DNA of 64,000 nt from Alphaproteobacteria bacterium (GCA_024244705.1 JAAEOK010000001.1:1-64000), one strand, 5' to 3'; shown: positions 9,584-19,976, numbered from the stretch's first letter. Notes: generated from the sequence alone by a model not told the origin. Program-made: numbers and translations.

Positions 9584-10432
9584 GTGGCTGGTCAGGATAG
9601 TTTCAGCGTCCGCTTCTGGGGCGTGCGCGGCAGCATACCCTGCCCCGGCCCGGAAACCGCGAGATACGGCGGTAACACGTCGTGCCTGGAGATCCGCTGT
9701 GGTGATTCGCTGCTGATCTTCGATTCGGGGACCGGCATCCGCGAGCTCGGCGCGGCGCTCGATTCGGAGGCAAAAGCGAAGGGGCAGCCGCTCGACGTCG
9801 ACCTGTTCTTCACCCACACCCATCTCGACCACGTCTGCGGACTACCCTTTTTCAGTTCGCTCTATGTCGGCGAGAACCGGTTTCGGCTTGCCGCCGGCCA
9901 TCTGGTATCGAAATATCGGCTGCGCGAAGTGCTCAACGACATGATGATGCCGCCGCTGTTTCCGGTACCTCTGGATATCTTTTCGGCCGATATGACCTAT
10001 TCCGACTTCGTCGCCGGCGAATCGCTGAACCCGCTGCCGGGGGTGACCATAAGCACCGCCCCGCTCAACCATCCCAACGAGGCGACGGGATATCGCATCG
10101 AATACGGCGGGCGCTCCATTTGCTATGTCACCGACACCGAACACGTGCCCGGCCAGCCCGACAAAGATATTCTGGCGTTGATCGACGGCGCCGACGTCTT
10201 CATTTACGACGCGACCTATACCGACGACGAATTCCCGTCGCATGTCGGTTGGGGCCATTCGACTTGGCAAGAGGGGGTGCGCCTGGCCGACGCCGCCGGG
10301 GTCAAAACCTATGTTCCGTTCCACCACGATCCCGCCCACGACGACGATTTCATGGACCGCGTCGCCGCCGAGGCCGAGGCCGCACGGGCCGGCACGATCG
10401 TGGCCAAGGAGGGCCTTGTCCTGAGCCCGTGA
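9584..10432 (+). CDS. metallo-beta-lactamase-fold hydrolase
   Basis: A 282-residue MBL-fold protein. The metal motif HxHxDH is THTHLDH (His78, His80, Asp82, His83), preceded by FDSGTGIRELG and followed by APLNHPNEATGYRI, CYVTDTEH and YDATYTDDEF, which supply further ligands. I chose the GTG at 9584 with GGAG nine bases upstream; a TTG at 9548 is possible. The family includes nucleases, lactonases and class II cyclic-nucleotide phosphodiesterases. The gene sits 112 bases before a class III nucleotide cyclase on the same strand, which makes a phosphodiesterase role worth testing. Confidence 0.85.
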   Translation: MAGQDSFSVRFWGVRGSIPCPGPETARYGGNTSCLEIRCGDSLLIFDSGTGIRELGAALDSEAKAKGQPLDVDLFFTHTHLDHVCGLPFFSSLYVGENRFRLAAGHLVSKYRLREVLNDMMMPPLFPVPLDIFSADMTYSDFVAGESLNPLPGVTISTAPLNHPNEATGYRIEYGGRSICYVTDTEHVPGQPDKDILALIDGADVFIYDATYTDDEFPSHVGWGHSTWQEGVRLADAAGVKTYVPFHHDPAHDDDFMDRVAAEAEAARAGTIVAKEGLVLSP

Positions 10433-10544
10433 TCGTCTCTCACGGCGCGGTCACACACATATGAACGTGATTTGCGGCGCCGTCCGCTGATCGTCTGCCA
10501 TATATCGTTGGCGGCAGGGTCAATAGGTTAGGAGTGGCCAGGCA

Positions 10545-11903
10545 ATGGCGAGAAGCGGCATCGTGACCCGTTGGCAGGCGCAAAGCAGCGCCAGCCTCTA
10601 TCGGTCGCTCCCGGCGCGGGTCAGAGACGCCATTCGTGCTCAACAGGATGCCAGCGAGGTTCTGATCGGCTGGATCCAGCTCGCCGTCGTGCTGATATTC
10701 GGCACCCTGTGGGCGATCTCTCCGAAGACGGTGTCGAGCGAGGCGGCGTTGCCGGTACCGATCACCTTGGCCGCGTACCTGTTGTTCACCGTGCTGCGGC
10801 TCTATCTCGCCTATCGCCATCGCTTGCCGCAGTGGATGCTGGCCCTGTCGGTGGTCATCGACATGGGCTTGCTGCTGGTCCTGATCTGGACCTTCCATCT
10901 GCAGTATGACCAACCGCCGTCGTTCTATCTGAAGGCGCCGACATTGCTCTACGTGTTTATCTTCATCGCCCTGCGGGCGCTGCGATTCGAAGCGCGCTTC
11001 GTCATTCTGGCCGGGCTGGTGGCGGCGGCCGGGTGGGGCATGATGATCATCTATGTCCTGTTCTCGAACCCCGAGGACACGATGATCACCCGCAACTACG
11101 TGACCTATCTAACCTCGAATTCGATTCTGCTCGGTGCCGAATTCGACAAGATCGTGTCGATCCTGGTGGTGACCACGATCATCGCCCTGGCCATCCATCG
11201 CGCCCGCACGCTGCTCGTGCGCTCGGTGGCGGAGGAGGCCGCGGCGCGCGAACTGTCGCGTTTCTTTTCGCCCGAAATCGCCGATCGCATCAAATCCTCC
11301 GAGGAGCGGATTACGGCGGGACACGGCCTGTTCCGCGAGGCCGCCATCTTGACCATCGACGTCCGCGGATTCACCGCGCTGGCGCAGAAGCATCCGGCCG
11401 ACGAGGTGATCGCCTATCTCTGCGAGTACCAGCGCCGCGTCGTGCCGGTGGTCCAGGACAACCAGGGCACGATCGATAAATTTCTCGGCGATGGCATTCT
11501 GGCGACCTTCGGCGCCGCCGCGCCGAGCGAGGCGCCGGCGGCCGAAGCCTTGCGCTCCGTCGAGGGGATTCTGGCCACAATCGACGACTGGAATCGGGAA
11601 CGGGTGGCGGCTGGCGACGAACCGGTCCGCATCGGCGCCGCCGTCGCCTACGGACGCGTCCTGTTCGGTGCCGTCGGCGACGCGACACGCCTCGAATACA
11701 CGGTCATCGGCGATCCCGTGAACCTCGCCGCGAAGCTCGAAAAACACACCAAGGCCGAGCAGGTGCGCGCGCTGACCACGATCGACGCCTACGAGGCCGC
11801 GGCGGCGCAAGGCTATCGCTACCAGGGCAAGCTCGATATCCGCCGCCGCCGCGATGTCGCCGGGGTTGCCGATCCGGTCGATATCGTCGTGCTGGGGGCT
11901 TGA
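10545..11903 (+). CDS. membrane-bound class III adenylate/guanylate cyclase
   Basis: A 452-residue protein with six predicted membrane helices in the first 210 residues or so (for example WIQLAVVLIFGTLWAIS and MLALSVVIDMGLLLVLIW), then a linker and a class III cyclase domain. The metal-binding aspartates are in LTIDVRGFTAL and FLGDGILATF; the lysine in DKFLGDG is the purine-contacting candidate. The motif VNLAAKLE keeps the catalytic asparagine but has Lys where Arg is usual. It makes cAMP or possibly cGMP at the inner membrane. The MBL-fold hydrolase is immediately upstream. Confidence 0.9.
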   Translation: MARSGIVTRWQAQSSASLYRSLPARVRDAIRAQQDASEVLIGWIQLAVVLIFGTLWAISPKTVSSEAALPVPITLAAYLLFTVLRLYLAYRHRLPQWMLALSVVIDMGLLLVLIWTFHLQYDQPPSFYLKAPTLLYVFIFIALRALRFEARFVILAGLVAAAGWGMMIIYVLFSNPEDTMITRNYVTYLTSNSILLGAEFDKIVSILVVTTIIALAIHRARTLLVRSVAEEAAARELSRFFSPEIADRIKSSEERITAGHGLFREAAILTIDVRGFTALAQKHPADEVIAYLCEYQRRVVPVVQDNQGTIDKFLGDGILATFGAAAPSEAPAAEALRSVEGILATIDDWNRERVAAGDEPVRIGAAVAYGRVLFGAVGDATRLEYTVIGDPVNLAAKLEKHTKAEQVRALTTIDAYEAAAAQGYRYQGKLDIRRRRDVAGVADPVDIVVLGA

Positions 11904-11981
11904 GGCGCCGCCCTAAGCCCTCTTGATTTTCGGCACCCGCTTTGCGCGTGATGGCGGCCGCCCCTCGATAGGAGGATACCG

Positions 11982-13409
11982 GTGCCGCAGTTTCCCGAAT
12001 ATGACACGCTGGATGCGACCGCGCTGGCAGCATTGATCCGCCGCGGTGAGATCGACGCCGCGGCGGTGCTCGACGCCGCCCTCGCGCGCATTGCCGAACG
12101 CAATCCCGCCCTCAACGCCGTCGTTCACGACATGGGCGAGGCGGCGCAGGCGGCGGTCGCCGGCGGACTGCCCGATGGTCCCTTCACCGGTATTCCGTTC
12201 CTGGTCAAGGATCTCTATGCGTTTTGCGCCGGCGCGCCGTGCGAAAACGGCAGCCGCCTGTATCGCGGTTTCGTCCCGCAACAGGACGCCGAAATCGTCC
12301 GCCGTCTGCGCGCCGCCGGAGTGGTCATCGCCGGCCGCACCGCGACCTCGGAATTCGGGCTCTCGGTGTCGACCGAGACCGTCGCCTTCGGCATCACCCG
12401 CAACCCGTGGCAGAGGGACCATTCGGCCGGCGGCTCGAGCGGCGGCAGCGCGGCCGCAGTGGCGGCGCGGATGGTGCCGATGGCTCACGCCAGCGACGGC
12501 GGCGGATCGATCCGCATCCCCGCCGCGTGTTGCGGCTTGTTCGGACTCAAGCCGACGCGCGCCCGGGTTCCCCTCGGGCCGGGCGTGGCCGAAGCATGGG
12601 CCGGTCTCGCGACCCAGCACGCGGTGACACGCTCGGTGCGGGACAGCGCCGCCTTGCTCGATGTCGTCGCCGGCGGGATGCTCGGCGACCCCGCTATTGC
12701 GCCGGTGCCGGCGCGCCCGTTTGGCGATGAAGTCGGCGCCGATCCCGGCCGGCTCCGCATCGGTTTCTCGAGGCGCGGGCCCGGCGGCGACGCGGTGGCC
12801 GATGAGTGCGCCGCCGCGGTCGACATGGCGGCGGCCCTAGCGGTGGATTTCGGCCACGGCGTGGAGGAAGCGGACCCGGACATCGACCTCGAGGAAATCA
12901 AGGCGATGGTGATTCCGGTCATCGCCGCCAACATGGCCCACGATCTGCCATCGCGACATCCGATGACGGGGGCGGTGACGACGCCCGAAGACGTCGAGCC
13001 TCTGACCTGGGCGATGGCCGAGCATGGGCGCGGTATCTCCGCGGTCGATTATGTGGCGGCGGTTCACGGATTGCATCGGATCGGCCGCGCCTTCGCCGTG
13101 TTTTTCGAGCGCTACGATGTTTGGCTGTCGCCGGCGTTGGCGTCGCCGCCGCCGCGGCACGGGTATTTCGCCACCGATACGACGGACATCTGGAACTTCA
13201 GCGACCGGGTTCTGGCCTTCACGCCGTTCACCGCGATCGCCAATATCAGCGGCCAGCCGGCGGCCACGATCCCGCTCCACTGGCCCGACTCGGGACTGCC
13301 GGCGGGGATCCAGATCACCGCGCGCTTTGGCGACGAAGCGACGCTGTTCGCGCTCGCCGCGCAATACGAGGCGGCCCGTCCCTGGCAGGGGCGCCTGCCG
13401 CTGGGTTGA
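11982..13409 (+). CDS. amidase signature family hydrolase
   Basis: A 475-residue amidase. The Ser-Ser-Lys triad is visible: Lys76 in FLVKDLYAF, the cis-serine in the [10 protein letters not shown] loop (about 151-159) and the nucleophile Ser176 in [11 protein letters not shown]. The start is a GTG at 11982, six bases after a perfect AGGAGG. The family hydrolyses carboxamides, including glutaminamides and aryl amides; GatA is unlikely because no gatB or gatC is nearby. It is convergent with the ABC operon that ends at 13500. Confidence 0.92.
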   Translation: MPQFPEYDTLDATALAALIRRGEIDAAAVLDAALARIAERNPALNAVVHDMGEAAQAAVAGGLPDGPFTGIPFLVKDLYAFCAGAPCENGSRLYRGFVPQQDAEIVRRLRAAGVVIAGRTATSEFGLSVSTETVAFGITRNPWQRDHSAGGSSGGSAAAVAARMVPMAHASDGGGSIRIPAACCGLFGLKPTRARVPLGPGVAEAWAGLATQHAVTRSVRDSAALLDVVAGGMLGDPAIAPVPARPFGDEVGADPGRLRIGFSRRGPGGDAVADECAAAVDMAAALAVDFGHGVEEADPDIDLEEIKAMVIPVIAANMAHDLPSRHPMTGAVTTPEDVEPLTWAMAEHGRGISAVDYVAAVHGLHRIGRAFAVFFERYDVWLSPALASPPPRHGYFATDTTDIWNFSDRVLAFTPFTAIANISGQPAATIPLHWPDSGLPAGIQITARFGDEATLFALAAQYEAARPWQGRLPLG

Positions 13410-13499
13410 GGCGCGGACGCTGGCGCGGAACCGATCAGATCAATCGGAGGCGTTTCTCGGGATGACGGAGTGGCCCGACCGAACGAACCGGGACACGCT

Positions 13500-14666
13500 C
13501 TATTTGTAGGGATCGGCCGCGTCGCGCAAGCCATCGCCGAGGAAGTTGAAGGCAAGGACGACGATGATCACCGGGACGACGGAGAACATCAGCCACGGAT
13601 AGAGCGCGACCACGTTGATGTTCTGCGCCTCGTTGAGCAACACGCCCCACGACGTGATCGGCGGCCGCAAGCCGAGGCCGAGGAAGCTCAGCGCCGTCTC
13701 GCCGAGGATCATCGCCGGGATCGACAACGTCGCGCTGGCGATCAAATTGCTCATGAAACTCGGCATCAGGTGGCGGAAGATGACGCGCCGCGGGCTGGCC
13801 CCCATCAGGACCGCGGCGGTGCAGAAATCCTCCTCGCGCAGCGCCAGCAGCTTCGAGCGTACGCCGCGCGCGAGGCCGGTCCAATCGATCAGGCCGAGAA
13901 TCAGCGTGATGCCGAAATAGATCAGTATCGGGCTCCAGGTCACCGGCAGGGCGGCCGACAGCGCCATCCACAGCGGCAGCTCGGGGAACGAACGTATGGT
14001 CTCGATGATGCGCTGGATGACCGAATCGACCCAGCCGCCGTAATAGCCCGCGAGCCCGCCGAGGATGATACCGAGGACGAAGCTGATGGTGATTCCGATC
14101 AGGCCGACGGTCAACGATATGCGGGCGCCATAGATGATTCGGGACAGCATGTCGCGGCCCAGCCGGTCGGTGCCGAGAAGGAAGAACGTGCCGTTTTCGC
14201 TCGGACAGATGAGGTGGACGTCGAGCGGGACCAGACCCAGCCACTTGTAGGCGTCGCCGCGGCAGAAGAATCGGATCGGTTCGACCTTGTCGAAATTTGG
14301 TGCGTATTCGCGCTGCAGATTGGTCATGTTCAGCTTGAAGTCGAAGCCGTAGACGAACGGCCCGACAAAGCGGCCGTCGTGGAACATGTGGACGCCCTGG
14401 GGCGGCGCATAGATGAAGCTCGTGTTGCGGGTATGGAGGTTGTACGGGGCGAGGAACTCACTGATCAGGATGCTGAAATAGAACAGCAGCAGAATGGCGC
14501 CCGAGATCACCGCCAGCCGGTGCTGCTTGAGCTTCCACCACATCAGCCACCACTGCGAGGCCATGTAGTAGCGTTCCTGTTCGGGCGTCAGGGCCTCGAC
14601 CGAAAGCGCGTCGAACGGCGCTTCCGAGACGTAGTGCTTGAGGCGGTCGTGCGACGTATCGGCCAT
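13500..14666 (-). CDS. oligopeptide-type ABC transporter permease (OppC/YejE-like)
   Basis: A 388-residue inner-membrane permease of the DppC/OppC class. It has an N-terminal helix (HRLAVISGAILLLFYFSILI), a long periplasmic stretch, then LGTDRLGRDMLSRIIYGARIS, the family's entry motif, and five helices with the EAA-type loop RHLMPSF. The ATG at 14666 overlaps the last base of the stop of the upstream permease (TGATG). Sequence open further upstream in this frame is only the shadow of that permease. It pairs with the gene at 14666-15661 and is the last gene of the operon. Confidence 0.92.
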   Translation of the reverse strand: MADTSHDRLKHYVSEAPFDALSVEALTPEQERYYMASQWWLMWWKLKQHRLAVISGAILLLFYFSILISEFLAPYNLHTRNTSFIYAPPQGVHMFHDGRFVGPFVYGFDFKLNMTNLQREYAPNFDKVEPIRFFCRGDAYKWLGLVPLDVHLICPSENGTFFLLGTDRLGRDMLSRIIYGARISLTVGLIGITISFVLGIILGGLAGYYGGWVDSVIQRIIETIRSFPELPLWMALSAALPVTWSPILIYFGITLILGLIDWTGLARGVRSKLLALREEDFCTAAVLMGASPRRVIFRHLMPSFMSNLIASATLSIPAMILGETALSFLGLGLRPPITSWGVLLNEAQNINVVALYPWLMFSVVPVIIVVLAFNFLGDGLRDAADPYK

Positions 14667-15661
14667 CAGCGGCTCCCGCCCTGGAACCGAATGCGCGGAT
14701 CGAGCACCGCCAACAGGAGATCGGAAACCAGCACGCCGACCACGGTCAACAAGGCGAGGAACATGAGGAACGACCCGGCGAGATACATATCCTGGCTGCG
14801 CAGCGCGTCGAGCAGCATCGGGCCGGTGGTCGGCAGGTTGAGAACGACGGAAACGATGGCGGCGCCCGAGATCACCTGCGGCAGAATATTGCCGATATCG
14901 GAGATGAACGGATTGAGCGCCATGCGTAGCGGATATTTGAGCAACAGGCGGGTTGCCGGCAGGCCCTTGGCACGGCCGGTGGTAACATATTGCTTCTGCA
15001 GCTCGTCGAGCAGGTTGGCCCGCAACCGGCGAATCATGCTCGCCGTCCCCGAGGTGCCGATGACGATGACCGGGATCCATAGATGTTCGAGGATCGAGGC
15101 GATCTTGCCCCACGACCACGGCGCACCGATGTATTGGTCGTCCATCAGCCCGCCGATCGAAGTGCCGAAATAGACATTGCCGATGTAGAGCAGAACAAGG
15201 GCGAGCAGGAAGTTGGGCGTCGCCAAGCCGATGAAGCCGAGGAAGGTTAACCCATAGTCGCCCCAGCTGTATTGGTGGGTCGCTGAATAGACGCCGATCG
15301 GGAACGACACGATCCATGTGAAGACGATGGTCGCGAACGAGATGAAGAAGGTAAGCCAAAGACGGTCGCCGACGACGTCGCGAACGGGCAGGCTGTATTC
15401 GAACGAATAGCCGAAGTCGCCTTGAAGCATGCCGAAGACCCAGGTCGCGTATTGCGCCAGGAACGGCTCGTCGAACCCATATTGCTCGCGCAGAAACGCG
15501 ATCTTTTGCGGGTCGACGTTTTCACCCTGGCTTTGGAGCTCGGCGACGTAGCTCTCAAGGTAGTCGCCCGGCGGCAGCTGAATGATGACGAACACGATGA
15601 AGCTGATCGCCAGCAACGTCGGGATCATGATCAGCAGCCGATGGGCGACGTAGTTGAACAT
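14666..15661 (-). CDS. oligopeptide-type ABC transporter permease (OppB/YejB-like)
   Basis: A 331-residue permease. The start MFNYVAHRLLIMIPTLLAISF is the classic DppB/OppB N-terminus. It is followed by a periplasmic segment with the typical FLREQYGFDEP, and by the EAA loop VTTGRAKGLPATRLLLKYPL. Six helices are expected. It begins 3 bases after the stop of the substrate-binding protein gene and ends overlapping the next permease by one base, so stoichiometric expression of the pair is likely. Confidence 0.93.
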   Translation of the reverse strand: MFNYVAHRLLIMIPTLLAISFIVFVIIQLPPGDYLESYVAELQSQGENVDPQKIAFLREQYGFDEPFLAQYATWVFGMLQGDFGYSFEYSLPVRDVVGDRLWLTFFISFATIVFTWIVSFPIGVYSATHQYSWGDYGLTFLGFIGLATPNFLLALVLLYIGNVYFGTSIGGLMDDQYIGAPWSWGKIASILEHLWIPVIVIGTSGTASMIRRLRANLLDELQKQYVTTGRAKGLPATRLLLKYPLRMALNPFISDIGNILPQVISGAAIVSVVLNLPTTGPMLLDALRSQDMYLAGSFLMFLALLTVVGVLVSDLLLAVLDPRIRFQGGSR

Positions 15662-15664
15662 CGG

Positions 15665-17599
15665 CTAGTCCTTCGCCTCCGGCGGCGGCGGGAGCGGTTT
15701 GTCGGTTCCGTCGAGCCAGAACGTGTCGGGCCGGAAAATACCGAAATGGGCCCCTGGATCCCAGTTCCACAAGCCGTCCGCGGGCACATTGTGCAAACGG
15801 TTGCTGACCACCACCGGCTGCAGCACGGCGCAAACGAGTCCGATCGTGTATTGCTGATCGGCGTGGGTGGTCAGCATCTTCTGCCAGATCTCCTCGCGCT
15901 TGGTGCTGTCGACGGTGCCCTCCCACTCATGCAGCAGGTCCGCGAGCTCGACGACCTCGGTCAGGTCCGGCTTTTCACCCGCCTTACCCTTGGTCTCGTA
16001 ATATTGACCCCATTTCGGCCATTGCAGCTGCTGCTGCGTCGAGGGGGCCAATTCCGTCGGGCTCATGGCGGCCGTCGCGTTGCCGTTGTTGAGCCCCGAC
16101 CAGATCGACATGATCGTGTCGCCGGCGAAAATACGATTGCGGAACACTTCGCGCTGCGACGGTTTGGTAAACAACTTGACGCCAATCTTGCTCCAGCCGT
16201 CGGCGATGAGTTCGAGCACGTCGGTCTGCTCGGTGCTTTCGCCGGCCGTCTCGACGACGATGAAGGCCGGTTTTCCGTTCGGCAACAGGCGGGTCCCTTC
16301 GCTGTCTCGTTTGGTCAGGCCCATCTCGTCGAGAAGCGCGTTGGCGCGGTCGGTGTCGAATTGCGCCCACTTGGTCTGATATTCGGGCTTGAACAACGGG
16401 CTTTGCGGCAGGACCGTGTTGTTGCTCGCCAGGGCGAGACCGAAATAGACGACTTGATTGATTTCGTCGCGGTCGATGGCCAGCGAAAGCGCGCGCCGGA
16501 AGCGGGAGTCGCGCAGCACCTCGCGCCACGCCGGATCGTTGGCGTTGAGATTGGGAAACAGCGCCAGTTGGGCGCCGACCATTTGCGGCCACAGCCGCAC
16601 CGTGTAGTCGTTGCGCTCTTCGCCCTCCTTGAGGAAGGTGAAATTATCGAAACGGAGATAGCGCGCCTGCAGATCGCTTTCGCCGGCTCCGGTCTTGAGC
16701 GGCACCAGGGAGCTGCCGGCGATATCGACCACGACACGGTCGATGTAAGGCAGTTGTTGTCCGTCCGGATCGATCCGGTGGTAGAACGGATTGCGCATGA
16801 ATTCGAACCGCTGCGAGGGCGGGGCCGTCGCCAGCACCCAAGGCTGAAGCGTCGGCAGATCGACATTCTGATTGCGGTATTGCCGCCCTTGTTTCTGGTG
16901 CAAAGCGGCCCAATTGCGCTGGCCCTGTTTTTTGATCATGGCGGCGAGCTTGTCCGCATCCTGATACTTGGCGTGGAATTGCTTCAAATAGTGGGCGGGG
17001 CGATAGATATAGAGCGGCGAGGCGCCGGCCAAGGCGGGCAGGAAGTAGGGATTGGGGCTCGACCACGAATAGCGCACGGTGGTCTCGTCGGGGAATTCGA
17101 CCAATGGGCGTTCGCCATCGACCAACAGCGCCGGCGGCAGGCCGAACGGTGAAATCTCTTCGTTCTTCGCCATGTCCTCCCAGTAGTAACGGAAATCGGC
17201 GCTGGTGAAGGGGTGGCCGTCGGACCATTTGTGCCCGGGCCGGAGCTTGAGCGTGAACGCGCGGCCGTCCTCGATATCGACCGCTTCGAGGATATCGGGA
17301 ACGATTTCCAATTCGGGGGTATAGGTGACCAGACGGGCATACCCGTAGACGGTCATGATCCGGGTATCCTTCGCCGCCCCCATCAGGGTGTGGAGCGTGC
17401 CGCCCTGACTCCCGATCGACTTGCCCTCCGCCGCCATGTCGACAACGGACGGCACCAAGGGCACCCGCTCGCTCACCGGCGGCACGCGGCCGTTGGCGAT
17501 GTCGTCACGCAAACTGGGCGTCTCCTTGAGGTCGAGCGCGGCGGCCTGACCCGGCAACGCGAGCAACATGACGACGAGCCCGATGGTTATTCTTTTCAT
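15665..17599 (-). CDS. ABC transporter substrate-binding protein, family 5
   Basis: A 644-residue periplasmic solute-binding protein. The N-terminus [21 protein letters not shown] is a clear signal peptide. Family 5 hallmarks include LKLRPGHKWSDGHPFTSADF and RRALSLAIDRDEINQ. The size is at the upper end of the family, close to YejA-type proteins, which bind peptides. The ATG overlaps the stop of the ATPase gene by 4 bases. The ligand is not known; since it is embedded in a glycan operon, an oligopeptide or a glycosylated or muropeptide-like ligand are both possible. Confidence 0.92.
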   Translation of the reverse strand: MKRITIGLVVMLLALPGQAAALDLKETPSLRDDIANGRVPPVSERVPLVPSVVDMAAEGKSIGSQGGTLHTLMGAAKDTRIMTVYGYARLVTYTPELEIVPDILEAVDIEDGRAFTLKLRPGHKWSDGHPFTSADFRYYWEDMAKNEEISPFGLPPALLVDGERPLVEFPDETTVRYSWSSPNPYFLPALAGASPLYIYRPAHYLKQFHAKYQDADKLAAMIKKQGQRNWAALHQKQGRQYRNQNVDLPTLQPWVLATAPPSQRFEFMRNPFYHRIDPDGQQLPYIDRVVVDIAGSSLVPLKTGAGESDLQARYLRFDNFTFLKEGEERNDYTVRLWPQMVGAQLALFPNLNANDPAWREVLRDSRFRRALSLAIDRDEINQVVYFGLALASNNTVLPQSPLFKPEYQTKWAQFDTDRANALLDEMGLTKRDSEGTRLLPNGKPAFIVVETAGESTEQTDVLELIADGWSKIGVKLFTKPSQREVFRNRIFAGDTIMSIWSGLNNGNATAAMSPTELAPSTQQQLQWPKWGQYYETKGKAGEKPDLTEVVELADLLHEWEGTVDSTKREEIWQKMLTTHADQQYTIGLVCAVLQPVVVSNRLHNVPADGLWNWDPGAHFGIFRPDTFWLDGTDKPLPPPPEAKD

Positions 17600-19485
17600 T
17601 CTGCGGCCTCCCTGAGTGAACCGTCATCGGCGGCACGGACCTGGTGGCCGTCGCCGAGATCGATCATTCCTGGCAAATGCGAGCTGTCAATCGTGAACGG
17701 CGGCGCCCACGCGGATGGGTCCGACGTTCGTCCTTCGACGACGGCCTCGAAGTCTAACGGATGATTGAGGTCAGGATCGGGCACGGCGGTAAGCAGCGCC
17801 TTGGTATAAGGATGAATCGCTTCGCGGAAGAAGCGATCTCGGGGCGCGACCTCGACCAGGTTGCCGGCACACATGACGGCGATGCGATCCGCGATGTATT
17901 CGACCACGGCCAGATTGTGCGAGATAAACAGATAGGTCAGGTCCAGCTTTTCCTGGAGGTCCTTCAACAGGTTGAGGATCTGCGCCTGAATCGAAACGTC
18001 GAGCGCGGAAACCGGCTCGTCGCAGATCAGTAGATCGGGCTGTAAAGCCAGCGCGCGGGCAATCCCGATCCGTTGGCGCTGGCCGCCCGAAAAGCTGTGC
18101 GGGTAGCGGTTGAGGAATCGCGGATCGAGCCCGACCAACTCCATCAATTCGCGAACCGTCGAGCGCCGGTGGCGTTCGTCGCCGGTGCGATGGATGATCA
18201 GCGGTTCGCTGACGATATCGTACACCGTCATCCGCGGATTGAGCGAACCGAAGGGATCCTGGAAAATGAACTGGATCTTTCGCCGGTAAGGCTGCCGCGA
18301 CCCGCCGTCGAGGCGAAGCAGGTCGACCAGACTGCCGCGGTCGTTATAGATCGCCTCGCCGCTGTCCGCGCTGATCGCGCCCATGATCATCTTGCTGACC
18401 GTGGTCTTGCCGCTGCCGCTCTCGCCGACCAGGCCCAGGCATTCGCCGCGCTCGATTACGAACTCGACATCGTTGACGGCGCGGATCGCGTTGTCGGACT
18501 TGGACAGCACGCCGCCCTTGCGGATATGAAAGGTCTTGCCGAGTCCGGTCACCCGCAGCAGTGGCTCGGCCTTGTCGGCGGTCGCCGGCCATGGCTCCTT
18601 TGCGGCCAGCAGGTGGCCGGTTTCGACGACCTTGATTTCGCGCAAAGGCTGGAGCCGCTCCCCGGGCGCCATCTCGAATCGCGGAACCGCGTTGAGCAGC
18701 GCCTTGAGATAGGGGTGGCCGGGGTTCTCGAAAATGTCCTCGACCGTGCCCCGCTCCATGACCTCGCCGTGGTACATCACCACCACCTCCTCGGCGACAT
18801 TGGCGACCACGCCGAGGTCGTGGGTGATGATCAGCACCGCCATGCCCAGTTCCTTCTGCAGGTCGCGCATGAGCTTCAGGATCTGGGCCTGGATGGTGAC
18901 GTCGAGCGCGGTTGTCGGTTCGTCGGCGATCAACAGCGCCGGCCGGCATACCAGCGCCATCGCGATCATGGCGCGCTGGCGCAATCCGCCGGAGAGCTCG
19001 AAGGGATAGGTCTTGAGGGCGCGGACCGGATGAGGGAAGCCGACCAGGCGCAGCATGTCGACGACCATTTCATCGGCTTGTTTGCGGTCGCATTCGCGAT
19101 GGAGCATCAGCGCCTCGCCGACCTGGTCGCCGACGGTGTGCAGCGGCGACAGCGAAGTCATCGGTTCCTGGAACACGATCGAAATGCGACCGCCGCGGAT
19201 GTCGCGCATCGCGGCGCTCTCGGGATCGAGCTGCGCGATGTCGACGACGTCGCCGTGGCGCAGCGGGTCGCGGAACAGGATCTTACCGCCGCGGATGCGG
19301 CCATTGGTCGGCAGGATGCTCATGATGCACTGCGAGACCACGCTCTTGCCCGACCCGGATTCGCCGACCAGCGCGACCGTCGTCCCCGGCCGCACGCGGA
19401 GCGAAATGCCGCGGACCGCGTCGACCCAGCCGCCGTGGACGTTGAAGCCGACCTTGAGGTCGCGGATTTCGAGGAGCTCGGTCAT
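17596..19485 (-). CDS. fused dual-domain ABC transporter ATPase (YejF/GsiA-like)
   Basis: A 629-residue cytoplasmic ATPase with two complete ABC domains. Domain 1 has Walker [13 protein letters not shown], signature [14 protein letters not shown] and Walker [13 protein letters not shown]. Domain 2 has [27 protein letters not shown] and [12 protein letters not shown]. Both carry the C-terminal oligopeptide-transporter extension ([28 protein letters not shown]). It energises the permeases at 13500-15661. It starts by a 4-base overlap with the small PH-like gene and couples into the binding-protein gene the same way. Confidence 0.94.
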   Translation of the reverse strand: MTELLEIRDLKVGFNVHGGWVDAVRGISLRVRPGTTVALVGESGSGKSVVSQCIMSILPTNGRIRGGKILFRDPLRHGDVVDIAQLDPESAAMRDIRGGRISIVFQEPMTSLSPLHTVGDQVGEALMLHRECDRKQADEMVVDMLRLVGFPHPVRALKTYPFELSGGLRQRAMIAMALVCRPALLIADEPTTALDVTIQAQILKLMRDLQKELGMAVLIITHDLGVVANVAEEVVVMYHGEVMERGTVEDIFENPGHPYLKALLNAVPRFEMAPGERLQPLREIKVVETGHLLAAKEPWPATADKAEPLLRVTGLGKTFHIRKGGVLSKSDNAIRAVNDVEFVIERGECLGLVGESGSGKTTVSKMIMGAISADSGEAIYNDRGSLVDLLRLDGGSRQPYRRKIQFIFQDPFGSLNPRMTVYDIVSEPLIIHRTGDERHRRSTVRELMELVGLDPRFLNRYPHSFSGGQRQRIGIARALALQPDLLICDEPVSALDVSIQAQILNLLKDLQEKLDLTYLFISHNLAVVEYIADRIAVMCAGNLVEVAPRDRFFREAIHPYTKALLTAVPDPDLNHPLDFEAVVEGRTSDPSAWAPPFTIDSSHLPGMIDLGDGHQVRAADDGSLREAAE

Positions 19486-19976
19486 CGGGCCTGATCTTCC
19501 GACATATCGATGCCGAGTTCACTGAAATTGCTGATCGTCGCCGGCGTCAAGACAATCCCGTTCTGCCGCGCCGCGCGCGCCGCTTGCTGCGCAATTTCAT
19601 CAAACCCCTCGAGGGTCGACTCCACGCAAACTTGCCCTGCTCCCCCCTTCAGGACCAGCTGCATCCAGCCTCCCGCTTGGTCACGCCGCGTCGAAAAGTA
19701 ACTCAGCCTGACCTCTTCGACATCTTTCCAGCGCAAATTAGCGCCTCTTGCGCCCGAGGTCGATATGCCTTCTTCGTCGACGGCAATCGTCGTTTTTACC
19801 CGCTGCAGGACGCGAAAGCCGAAGATCGCGAAGAAGACGAAGAGGCCGCCGAAGATAATGGCCCCCGCCGGATGGCCGCCCGCCATCGCCAAACCGATGC
19901 CGGCGATAACCAGCCCAAGCGCCGCTCGGGTCAGATCGCCGCGGACGACCGAAATGGGATAGCGAAACGTGCTCAC
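19482..19976 (-). CDS. small membrane protein with PH-like domain
   Basis: A 164-residue protein with two close hydrophobic segments near the N-terminus (LGLVIAGIGLAMAG and IIFGGLFVFFAIFGF) followed by a soluble part of about 110 residues (TIAVDEEGISTSGA, LRWKDVEEVRLSYF) that resembles bacterial PH-like domains. The start is a GTG at 19976 that overlaps the deacetylase stop by 4 bases (GTGA); it ends with the same kind of overlap on the ATPase. The role is unknown; position suggests a membrane adaptor between glycan enzymes and transporter, but that is inference. Confidence 0.72.
   Translation of the reverse strand: MSTFRYPISVVRGDLTRAALGLVIAGIGLAMAGGHPAGAIIFGGLFVFFAIFGFRVLQRVKTTIAVDEEGISTSGARGANLRWKDVEEVRLSYFSTRRDQAGGWMQLVLKGGAGQVCVESTLEGFDEIAQQAARAARQNGIVLTPATISNFSELGIDMSEDQAR

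Noticed and set aside
13470-15173. A 567-codon plus-strand frame over the two permease genes
   Set aside because: The product is rich in Arg, Asp and Glu without domains; the minus-strand permeases are unmistakable.
14667-15359. Apparent 231-residue extension of the OppC-like permease
   Set aside because: It is only open frame behind the OppB-like gene; the real start at 14666 overlaps that gene's stop by one base, so there is no fusion or frameshift.
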